Positions 26,892 through 35,441 of a stretch of 64,000 bases of DNA are shown in pieces. Under the pieces are notes generated by a model. The model saw only the letters and a program-made list of their open reading frames with translations, was not told the DNA's origin and searched no databases. Position 1 is the stretch's first letter; every line of letters begins with the position of its first letter. Where the stretch lies: positions 372,001 through 436,000 of the forward strand of contig NZ_JAFCKH010000005.1 of NCBI RefSeq assembly GCF_018130505.1, in the 5' to 3' direction. The position numbers were made by a program, and so were the translations under genes. The stretch is from Bradyrhizobium tropiciagri (GTDB taxonomy: Bacteria > Pseudomonadota > Alphaproteobacteria > Rhizobiales > Xanthobacteraceae).

Positions 26892-28220
26892 ATGAGCGAC
26901 GACGCATCACGCAACATCCTCGTGCTCGGCGCGTCCGGTCTAATCGGCCGCTACCTGACCGACGACCTGAGGGCGCGCGGCTTTGGTGTGGTCGGTGTTG
27001 CGCGGCATTTCATGCCAGCGCAGCAGGTGAGCGCGCGCGATCTCGAACTGCCGGTGATGGCGATGGATGAAGCGGCGCTGGCGCAGCTTTTCCGCACCCA
27101 CGATGTCGATGTCGTCGTGAACTGTCTCGGCGTCTTGCAGGACGGCCCGGGCAGCGACACGCGCGTGGTGCACCGCGATTTCGTCGCCCGCCTGCTGGCG
27201 GCGATCCGCGACAGCGGGCGTGCCATCCGTCTCGTTCACATCTCGATCCCCGGCAGCGCGGAGGAGGATCGCACCGCCTTCAGCACGACCAAGCGCGAGG
27301 CCGAGCGACTGATCGCGGCGTCCGGCATCGCCCATGCGATCCTGCGCCCGGGCTTTGTCATCGCGCCGGCGGCCTATGGCGGCAGCGCGATGCTGCGCGC
27401 CTTGGCGGCGCTGCCGTTCGATCTGCCGGCCGGCGAGGCGGCGACGCCGTTCCAGCCGGTGGCGGTGGACGACCTTGCCGCGACCATCGCATGGCTGGCC
27501 GCGCGCGACGTCGCCGATGAGCCCGTGCGCGCCGTGACCTGGGACCTGATGCAGCCGCAACCAGTCTCGCTTGGCGGCGTCATCGCCCAGTTCGGGCGGT
27601 CGTTCGGCACCGCCAAGAATGTCCGCATCCCGTCGCCGTCCTTCCTGGTCGATCTCGGCGCGCGCCTCGGCGATCTCGCAAGCCGTCTCGGCTGGATGCC
27701 GCCGCTGCGCTCCACCGCGATCGCCGAGCTGCGCCGCGGCGTGACCGGCGATCCCGCCGCGTGGATGGAAGCGACAGGCATCGTGCCGAAGACCATCGCA
27801 CAGGCTGTCGGCGAGCGTCCCGCGACCGTCCAGGACAAGTGGTTCGCGCGGCTGTTCCTGATCAAGGCGCTGATCTTCGCGAGCCTCGTGTTGTTCTGGG
27901 TCGCCTCCGGTTTCATCGCGCTGGTGATCTCCTATGACGCCGCGGCGGGCATCCTGCGCGCGCACAATTTCCCGCCGGCGCTGGTCGGGCCGGTCACGGT
28001 GCTGACCAGCCTGATGGACATGAGCATCGGTATCCTGATCGCGTTCCGCCGCACCGCCGTGTTCGGCCTGGTCGCGGGCATCGTGGCTTCGCTGGGCTAC
28101 ATGACGGGATCGGCGATCCTGACGCCGGACCTCTGGATCGAGCCGCTGGGAGCGCTGGTCAAAACCGGTCCGGCCATCGTGCTAATGCTGGTCGCGCTGC
28201 TTATATTGGACAACAGGTAG
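26892..28220 (+). CDS. NAD(P)-binding SDR fused to a DoxX-like membrane domain
   Basis: A 442-residue two-part protein. Residues ~8-300 are an extended-SDR domain of the NmrA/YbjT type: VLGASGLIG (11-19), a VVNCLGVLQ segment, HISIPGS and STTKREAE, where Lys keeps the YxxxK position but Tyr is replaced. Residues ~310-442 hold about four membrane helices (ALIFASLVLFWVASGFIALV, LVALLIL) matching the DoxX_3 family. The architecture suggests a membrane-tethered oxidoreductase; the substrate is unknown. Middle gene of the DUF2269/SDR-DoxX/DCC operon. Confidence 0.85.
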   Translation: MSDDASRNILVLGASGLIGRYLTDDLRARGFGVVGVARHFMPAQQVSARDLELPVMAMDEAALAQLFRTHDVDVVVNCLGVLQDGPGSDTRVVHRDFVARLLAAIRDSGRAIRLVHISIPGSAEEDRTAFSTTKREAERLIAASGIAHAILRPGFVIAPAAYGGSAMLRALAALPFDLPAGEAATPFQPVAVDDLAATIAWLAARDVADEPVRAVTWDLMQPQPVSLGGVIAQFGRSFGTAKNVRIPSPSFLVDLGARLGDLASRLGWMPPLRSTAIAELRRGVTGDPAAWMEATGIVPKTIAQAVGERPATVQDKWFARLFLIKALIFASLVLFWVASGFIALVISYDAAAGILRAHNFPPALVGPVTVLTSLMDMSIGILIAFRRTAVFGLVAGIVASLGYMTGSAILTPDLWIEPLGALVKTGPAIVLMLVALLILDNR

Positions 28221-28274
28221 TGCTTTGAACGCGCTGATTACCGGTTCGCGCGAGAGGCGTGTCGAGGGAGCGAG

Positions 28275-28682
28275 ATGACGAACTGGCCCGACAATGACGT
28301 GATCCTCTACGACGGCGTCTGCATCTTCTGCTCGCGCTGGGTCCGCTTCGTGATGGCCCGCGACACCGCCCGCCGTTTCCGCTTCACGCCGATCCAGTCG
28401 GACTACGGCACGCGGCTGGCAAAGGCCTTCGGCATCGACCCCGACGATCCCCACACCAACGCCGTGATCCATGACGGCGTCGCCCATCTGAAATCGGACG
28501 CCGCGCTGACGGTGCTGAGCCTGCTGCCCGGCTGGCGCTGGACCCGCTCGCTATTTGTTGTGCCGAAGCCGCTACGCGACGCTGTCTACAGCCTCATCGC
28601 GCGCAACCGGTACAAGATCTTCGGCAAGTACGAGACGTGCTTCATCCCGGACGCCGATATGCGGGCGCGGGTGGTGGAGTAA
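28275..28682 (+). CDS. Thiol-disulfide oxidoreductase DCC family protein (DUF393)
   Basis: A 135-residue soluble protein opening with the family signature LYDGVCIFCSRWV, in which Asp13 precedes the redox pair Cys16/Cys19 (DxxCxxC). Conserved HLKSDAAL and GWRW segments follow. DUF393 proteins are thioredoxin-fold predicted oxidoreductases. The gene lies 54 bp after the SDR-DoxX gene, and the same combination with DUF2269 suggests a joint membrane redox role (inference). Confidence 0.9.
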   Translation: MTNWPDNDVILYDGVCIFCSRWVRFVMARDTARRFRFTPIQSDYGTRLAKAFGIDPDDPHTNAVIHDGVAHLKSDAALTVLSLLPGWRWTRSLFVVPKPLRDAVYSLIARNRYKIFGKYETCFIPDADMRARVVE

Positions 28683-28691
28683 GTCCGAGCC

Positions 28692-28777
28692 GTCATTGCG
28701 AGGAGCGGAGCGACGAAGCAATCCAGTGCTCCGCATATGCGGGCCGATGGATTGCTTCGCTGCGCTCGCAATGACGA
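28692..28777. repeat. CGTCATTGCGAG-type palindromic repeat
   Basis: CGTCATTGCGAG...GAAGCAATCCA (left) and TGGATTGCTTCG...CTCGCAATGACG (right) form an 86-bp inverted repeat of a class very common between genes in Bradyrhizobium-type genomes. It separates the convergent DCC and amine oxidase genes and may act as a shared terminator. A half copy is at 53221-53243. Confidence 0.85.
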
Positions 28778-28779
28778 GG

Positions 28780-30027
28780 CTAAGCGCGCCGCTTCGCAGC
28801 CAAGACTTCCCTCGCCGCCCTTTCGCCGCTGTCCCGCGCGCCATGCGCGGTAGAGAAGAAGTTCGGCGAGGTCGCCTCACCCGCGAAGAAGAGCCGGCCG
28901 TCGACCGGCGCGGCGAGTACCTCGCGCTTGTCGGCGTGGCCGGGGAGGGCGTGGGAATAGGAGCCGCGGGCGAACTTGTCGTGCGACCAGCGTGACTCGC
29001 TGAGCGGCTTCAGCCTGCGGCGGAAATCGTTACCGAGGAAGGAGACGATCTCGTCGATGCTGTGCGCGGCGATCGCGCCGTCGCCGGCGTCCTCCAGCGC
29101 TTGCGCGAAGCGGCCGCCGAAGAAGCCCTCGATGCAGGGCTGGCCGAACGGGCGGATGTGATAGGTGCCCATCTCGGTGCGCATGGTAGCGCCGCGCAGA
29201 TTGCCTTCCTTCGGCATCGTCGCCGGATCGGCGAGCGCCAGCGTCACCTTGTCGGCGAGGCCGAGCGGCAGGCCGCGCGCGGCGTCGAGCTTGTCGGGAA
29301 GTGCGGGCGAGAAGCGGATCGCTTCATCGGCGATCAGGTTGGTCGGCACGGTGACGATCACCTTGTCGGCTTCCAGCGTGCCGCGCGAGGTCTCGATGCG
29401 CACGCGCTTGCCGGCGTGATCGATCAGCTTGACCTCACAGTTCAGCGCGACTGGTACCTGCGCGCCATAGGCTGCGATCAGCGCGCCGTAGCCGCGCCGC
29501 ACCCGCCAGTTGATGTTGGTGTCCTCGTAGGCGTCGATGTCGAGGATCGAGGCCTGGTCGAGCTCGCAGCCGTTCACATAGGTCGAGATCGCATCGATCA
29601 TCGGATTCCAGCGATTGCCGGGCTCGAGATAGAGATTGGCGGAGCTGTCCTTGCCCGACTGCGCAGCCGCTTCGATGCGGTCGTAGAACTGGTCCAGCGC
29701 GGTGACGAACTCGTCGCGATCGGCCTGCGGGAATGCCTTGCCATAGGCGCGCTCGCGCCACGGCGGCAGGTCCTTGTTGATCTCGAAGTCGAGCCCTTTG
29801 GCGATGGCGACGAAACTGTTCTTGTCGGCCGAATGCAGCCAGCCGCAGCCGACATCGAACACGACGTCAGGCGCGGCCTGGATCGTATGCGCGCGGCCGC
29901 CGAGCCGGTCGCGAGCCTCCAGCACGATGGTGGAGAGGCCGGAGTCCTTCAGCGCATTGGCCGCACCGAGGCCTGCGGCGCCGGCGCCGATGATGGCAAC
30001 GTCGACTGTGGAGGGAAGGGAACTCAT
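28780..30027 (-). CDS. Flavin amine oxidase family protein
   Basis: A 415-residue FAD enzyme of the monoamine oxidase family. The N-terminal dinucleotide motif is IIGAGAAGLGAAN (12-24), with Glu36 for the ribose and RDRLGGRAHT, the conserved GGR loop. The C-terminal FAD segment is FFAGEATSPNFFSTAHGARDSG. HFDVGCGW-like DVGCGWLHS replaces the usual substrate-side loop. It would oxidise a primary or secondary amine; no substrate clue lies nearby. Length and motifs are intact. Confidence 0.88.
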   Translation of the reverse strand: MSSLPSTVDVAIIGAGAAGLGAANALKDSGLSTIVLEARDRLGGRAHTIQAAPDVVFDVGCGWLHSADKNSFVAIAKGLDFEINKDLPPWRERAYGKAFPQADRDEFVTALDQFYDRIEAAAQSGKDSSANLYLEPGNRWNPMIDAISTYVNGCELDQASILDIDAYEDTNINWRVRRGYGALIAAYGAQVPVALNCEVKLIDHAGKRVRIETSRGTLEADKVIVTVPTNLIADEAIRFSPALPDKLDAARGLPLGLADKVTLALADPATMPKEGNLRGATMRTEMGTYHIRPFGQPCIEGFFGGRFAQALEDAGDGAIAAHSIDEIVSFLGNDFRRRLKPLSESRWSHDKFARGSYSHALPGHADKREVLAAPVDGRLFFAGEATSPNFFSTAHGARDSGERAAREVLAAKRRA

Positions 30028-30079
30028 GCCCCGGCTGTAGCACGTTCGCTGCCGGGCCTGAAGCCGCCGCGCGCATGAC

Positions 30080-30192
30080 TGTCATCGCCCGCGAAAGCGA
30101 AGGCGGGTGATCCGGTATTCCAGAGACAGTGGTGCTTGAGCCGATGGGCCGCGGTGTACTGGGTCCCCCGGTCGAGCCGGGGGACGACAGAG
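30080..30192. repeat. Composite inverted repeat downstream of typA
   Basis: It starts TGTCATCGCCCGCG and ends with GTCCCCCGG-TCGAG-CCGGGGGAC (30163-30185, perfect 9-bp stem) followed by GACAG. The ends are loosely inverted, as in the other GTCGTCCC-type repeats. The stem sits 12 bp past the typA stop and probably terminates that transcript. Confidence 0.6.
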
Positions 30193-30196
30193 TAAA

Positions 30197-32023
<1,827 letters not shown>

Positions 32024-32167
32024 GGCTCTTCTTCTGGTCGTGCAAAGGGTTTGAGCGCGATCTCGCCGGATCATCCGGCCGGTCGCTCGCTCTCGCGGCC
32101 CGCAAGGGCCCGGATCACGCTCTCTTACCCAAGAAATTTGACGGGGACGCATCGCCCCAAAAAGGAA

Positions 32168-32188
32168 GCCCGGTCGTCAGGACCGGGC
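32168..32188 (-). terminator. Intrinsic terminator downstream of the small membrane protein operon
   Basis: GCCCGGTC-GTCAG-GACCGGGC is an 8-bp perfect stem. Read on the minus strand it is followed by TTCCTTTTTGGGG. It lies about 120 bp past the last small membrane protein gene (stop at 32307) and upstream of typA, so it likely separates the two transcription units. Confidence 0.75.
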
Positions 32189-32306
32189 ACCTCTATGCGT
32201 TGCGGCGCAATATAGTCAGAAATCGCCAAAAAACAATGGTTTATTGGCCGTCCACGCGGCTGATTTTCGCCCGGAACGGCCGGTCTGGGCGGTTCCCCAG
32301 GAGGGG

Positions 32307-32531
32307 TCAATTCCGGGTCACCGTCCACACAATCACCGCAAGCCCGCCAAAACCCATGAGAATCACGAGCATGGTGAGGGGATTGGCGGAGCCGCCGATC
32401 ATGGCGCTGACGATGACGCAGAGCACGCCCGGGATCAGCAGGATGATCCCCACGGTCAGCATGAACGCCGTCACGCAGCCGCTGCGCGGCTGCGGCGGCG
32501 GGTACGGCGGGGTCGGGTCGGAGATGTTCAT
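32307..32531 (-). CDS. Small Pro-rich two-helix membrane protein, paralogue 3
   Basis: A 74-residue protein. The proline-rich head MNISDPTPPYPPPQPR leads to SGCVTAFM, then two hydrophobic helices (about 22-44 and 52-71). It shares the head, the G-C-x-T-A-x-M box and a second Cys in the first helix (IPGVLCVIV) with the two genes upstream, so the three are tandem paralogues. Last gene of the five-gene operon, 12 bp behind paralogue 2. No family name recognised; function unknown. Confidence 0.75.
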   Translation of the reverse strand: MNISDPTPPYPPPQPRSGCVTAFMLTVGIILLIPGVLCVIVSAMIGGSANPLTMLVILMGFGGLAVIVWTVTRN

Positions 32532-32543
32532 CGATTCCAGCGG

Positions 32544-32807
32544 CTAGCGCCCCTTGATCGCGGCATAGATCAGCCATGCGCCGGCAAAGCCGGCCATGAG
32601 ACCGAGCAGGACCAGGAAGATGATCGTCGGATCGGGGCGCTGGTCGGCAAGAATTGCGCCCCCGAACAGGATGGCACAGAGGCCGGGAAGCAGCAGGGCC
32701 ACCCCGAACAGCGCCATGAACGCCGTCGCGCAGCCGCTCCGCTGTGGCAGCGGTGCGGGCGCAGGCGGCGGCGAGGGCGGGACGGGCGGCGGATTGGTCT
32801 CGCTCAT
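32544..32807 (-). CDS. Small Pro-rich two-helix membrane protein, paralogue 2
   Basis: An 87-residue protein starting MSETNPPPVPPSPPPAPAPL, followed by RSGCATAFMALFGVALLLPG and LCAILFG (first helix) and IIFLVLLGLMAGFAGAWLIY (second helix). Its MSET-Pro head and the CATAFM...LLLPGLCAIL block are nearly identical to paralogue 1. The start lies 14 bp behind the stop of paralogue 1. Likely an inner-membrane protein with the Pro-rich head exposed. Function unknown. Confidence 0.78.
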   Translation of the reverse strand: MSETNPPPVPPSPPPAPAPLPQRSGCATAFMALFGVALLLPGLCAILFGGAILADQRPDPTIIFLVLLGLMAGFAGAWLIYAAIKGR

Positions 32808-32821
32808 GGCTGGTCCCCGGT

Positions 32822-33082
32822 TCAGCGCTTTTGGCTGGTGATGGCGGTGTAGATCAGCAGCACGCCGATCGCGCCGAGCAACAGACCGAACACGATCGGC
32901 CCGCCCAGCATCCGGTCGATGCCTCCAGTCTTCGACGCGCCGATCATGAACAGGATCGCGCAGAGCCCCGGCAGCAGCAGGATCGCGCCCAGCACCGCCA
33001 TCAATGCGGTGCCGCAGCCGCCGAGCTGCGACGGCGGCGGAGGCCGCGCAGGCGGGAGGGGCGGGGGACCCGTTTCACTCAT
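32822..33082 (-). CDS. Small Pro-rich two-helix membrane protein, paralogue 1
   Basis: An 86-residue protein: head MSETGPPPLPPARPPPPSQL, box GGCGTALM, first helix with LLLPGLCAIL, second helix about residues 60-80. Its ATG overlaps the radical SAM stop as ATGA, so translation is coupled to that enzyme. The juxtamembrane Cys is conserved in all three paralogues but precedes the hydrophobic stretch, so it is not a normal lipobox. A partner or substrate of the upstream enzymes is possible (inference). Confidence 0.78.
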   Translation of the reverse strand: MSETGPPPLPPARPPPPSQLGGCGTALMAVLGAILLLPGLCAILFMIGASKTGGIDRMLGGPIVFGLLLGAIGVLLIYTAITSQKR

Positions 33083-34524
33083 CGCGGTGCGACTTCATCC
33101 TGCCGGGCCTCGCGGTAGGTCTGGCCGGCCAGCGCGGCGCGGATGCCGTCGATCTTTCCGTCGCGGTAGAACAGATTGTAGGTGTCGAACGGGATGATCG
33201 CGCCGCTCTCGGTGACGAAGTGGATGCAGCTGCGCTTGACGTTGCCGACGCAGAAATTGAAGCGATCGAGGAATTGCACGATGGTAACGCGGAACACGTT
33301 CTCGTAAGTCAGCCCCTGCGGCACCTCGAAGCTCGGCAGGCAGCACAGCAATTCGCAGACGCGCTCCGAGGTGTTGAGCGGCCCCGACGACAGCGAGAAC
33401 AGGTCGACGAATTTTTCCCGCAGCACCGGATATTTCTCCGGGCTGATCGTGTTCGGCATCACCGCGATCAACTGCTCCTGCGGGATCAGCGAGGTCAGCG
33501 GCAGCACCTTGTCGCCGTTGCGCAGCCCGTAGCCGATCGAGATGCTCTCAGGATTGCAGGGCAGCGGGATCATGTCCTTGTCGCCGAACACGCCGGTTTC
33601 GATCACGCGCTGGCGAATCTCCGACAGCATGATCCGGTCGGTGTTCTTGTCGAAATTCTCGTTGCGGCCGGCATCCTGCACCGGCTGCAGCGTGACGCCG
33701 CGGACGCACTTCCAGGTCAGCGCGTGGCGGACGATGTCGCCGATCTCGGCGTCGTTGACGCCGCGCTTGATGGTGGCGACCAGCGTGGTCGAGACGCCGT
33801 AGCGCTCGAGATTCTCCAATGCCTGCTGGCGAATCTTGCGCAGGTCGGCGCCGCGCAGATTGACCAGCGCATCGCGCTCGAGCGAATCGAACTGCAGATA
33901 GACTTCCAGCCCGCGCTTGTTCTCGGCGAGCTTGGCCACGAACTCCGGCTCGCGCGCGATGCGCAGGCCATTGGTGTTGATCATGACATGGCGGATCGGC
34001 CGCGCCCGCACCGCGTCGAGGATAGCGAAGAAATCCGGATGCAGCGTCGGCTCGCCGCCGGAGATCTGCACGAGGTCCGGCTCGCCCTCGCTCGCGACCA
34101 GCGCGTCCAGCATGGTCTCGATCCTGGCCAGCGGCGTGAATTTGGTTCGCGCCGGCGAGGAATCGGCAAAGCACACCGGGCAGGTCAGGTTGCAGTGCTC
34201 GGTGATCTCGATCAGCGCGAGGCAAGAGTGCTGCTCGTGGTCCGGGCACAGCCCGCAATCATAGGGGCAGCCGAATTCGGTGTGGCGCTGGAAGGCGAGC
34301 GGGCGGTCGCCGGGCTTGATGAAATCCTTGCACAGCCGCCAATAGGCCGAATCGGTCGAGACCAGCGTCGACTGCACGCCGTGCTGCTTGCAGCGCTTCT
34401 CGTACCAGACCTCGTTGCCGAGAATCTGGATCTTGGTCGGCACCAAGGTCAGGCAGGTTTCGCAGAGCGATTGGGTCTGGCCCCAGAAGATGTAGGGACG
34501 GGCCTTACGCAGCGGCGCGTTCAT
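33079..34524 (-). CDS. Radical SAM enzyme, MJ0619/tetraether-lipid-synthase-like
   Basis: A 481-residue radical SAM protein with many cysteines. An N-terminal ~70 residues has CETC (21-24) and YEKRC-x-x-HG (Cys45), a rubredoxin-like arrangement. CPYDCGLC (86, 90, 93) follows, then the SAM-cluster motif CNLTCPVC (Cys111, 115, 118) and GGEPT (156-160). The C-terminal part adds CELLCC and a CVGNVKRSC pair, suggesting extra clusters. This layout resembles the family of archaeal tetraether synthase (Tes) and MJ0619 methylase, from memory of published motifs. It overlaps the Lgt-like gene by 20 bp and the next gene by 4 bp. The reaction is unproven; lipid C-C coupling or methylation is inferred. 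Confidence 0.82.
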   Translation of the reverse strand: MNAPLRKARPYIFWGQTQSLCETCLTLVPTKIQILGNEVWYEKRCKQHGVQSTLVSTDSAYWRLCKDFIKPGDRPLAFQRHTEFGCPYDCGLCPDHEQHSCLALIEITEHCNLTCPVCFADSSPARTKFTPLARIETMLDALVASEGEPDLVQISGGEPTLHPDFFAILDAVRARPIRHVMINTNGLRIAREPEFVAKLAENKRGLEVYLQFDSLERDALVNLRGADLRKIRQQALENLERYGVSTTLVATIKRGVNDAEIGDIVRHALTWKCVRGVTLQPVQDAGRNENFDKNTDRIMLSEIRQRVIETGVFGDKDMIPLPCNPESISIGYGLRNGDKVLPLTSLIPQEQLIAVMPNTISPEKYPVLREKFVDLFSLSSGPLNTSERVCELLCCLPSFEVPQGLTYENVFRVTIVQFLDRFNFCVGNVKRSCIHFVTESGAIIPFDTYNLFYRDGKIDGIRAALAGQTYREARQDEVAPR

Positions 34525-35224
34525 GCTTCACACTCACATTTGGCGCCGTCGCCAGCATGACGGCGGCGTAGACCATGACAAACAGCGACAGCAGGTGGAA
34601 CAGCGAGAACGGGCCGATCAGCGCGCCATAAGGCTTGATGAATTCCCAGATGAAGCGCTGCAGTCCGTAGTAGAACAGGACGAGGTAGAATCCATTGGTG
34701 ATGATTGCGGCGTTGCGGTTCAACACCGCCCATACGTAGAAGACGGCGAACGCCGCCATCGCCAGGCTCTCATAGAGCTGCACCGGATGACGCAGGATGC
34801 CGTCGCCGAAATCGTGGCCCCAGGGCAGCGTGGTCGGCGTGCCGTAGGTGAAGTCGTCGAGTCCCGCGAAATAGCAGCCGAGCCGGCCGACCGCGACGCC
34901 GATGGCGAGCGGCAGCGCGAACCGCGCGCCGGTGCGCAGCGAAATACCGTGCCGCCATTTGTAGAGTTCGATCGCGATGATGCCGCCGGCCAGCGCGCCC
35001 TCCACCGAGCGGGCGATGCCCGGCATGCCCGACAGCCACAGGTTCAGCGTGCCGAAGATGTAGGCCCCGATCCCGGCACCGAACACCAGCGCGGCGATGT
35101 AGGACAGTTCGAACGATTGTTTTGGAAATTGCAGCCCGCGCACCCGCGACAGCCACCACATGGAAGCTCCCGCGGCGCACCATGCAGCGACGTCGAAGAC
35201 GGCGTGAAGTTCAGCCCCGCTCAT
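34505..35224 (-). CDS. Lgt-like (prolipoprotein diacylglyceryl transferase family) membrane protein
   Basis: A 239-residue integral membrane protein with about seven hydrophobic segments. Family marks are HPVQLYES (His146, Gln149, Tyr151), RFIWEF (Arg190, Glu194) and GRLGC (113-117). In true Lgt this last motif is GRxGN, whose Asn is essential; here it is Cys117, and the usual xNxExxG continuation is absent. It is therefore probably not the housekeeping Lgt but a paralogue with a changed donor or acceptor. First gene of the five-gene operon; the start at 35224 (MSGAEL) is chosen because upstream residues come from a repeat. Confidence 0.8.
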   Translation of the reverse strand: MSGAELHAVFDVAAWCAAGASMWWLSRVRGLQFPKQSFELSYIAALVFGAGIGAYIFGTLNLWLSGMPGIARSVEGALAGGIIAIELYKWRHGISLRTGARFALPLAIGVAVGRLGCYFAGLDDFTYGTPTTLPWGHDFGDGILRHPVQLYESLAMAAFAVFYVWAVLNRNAAIITNGFYLVLFYYGLQRFIWEFIKPYGALIGPFSLFHLLSLFVMVYAAVMLATAPNVSVKHERAAA

Positions 35225-35270
35225 CAGGCGAGTGTAGCGTGGATTTCGCGGCGCGCGATATCTCTGTCGA

Positions 35271-35417
35271 CTCCCTCTCCCCGTTCTTGCAGGGAGAGGG
35301 TTGGGGTGAGGGGCTGTCTCCGCACAGGCACCAATAATTGGACTCGCGGAGGCTCCCCTCACCCGGATTGCATCTGGCGATGCAATCCGACCTCTCCCCG
35401 CAGACGGGGGAGAGGTG
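35271..35417. repeat. CCCTCTCCCC-type composite palindromic repeat
   Basis: Three nested hairpins: CCCTCTCCCC with GGGAGAGGG at the left; GGATTGCATC-TGGC-GATGCAATCC in the middle (perfect 10-bp arms); CCTCTCCCCG-CAGA-CGGGGGAGAGG at the right. The outer ends are mutually inverted. It separates the formate dehydrogenase stop (35442, minus strand) from the Lgt-like gene and probably acts as a terminator. A related element lies at 46460-46618. Confidence 0.8.
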
Positions 35418-35441
35418 AAATTGGCGGCCTATCTGCGTCGG

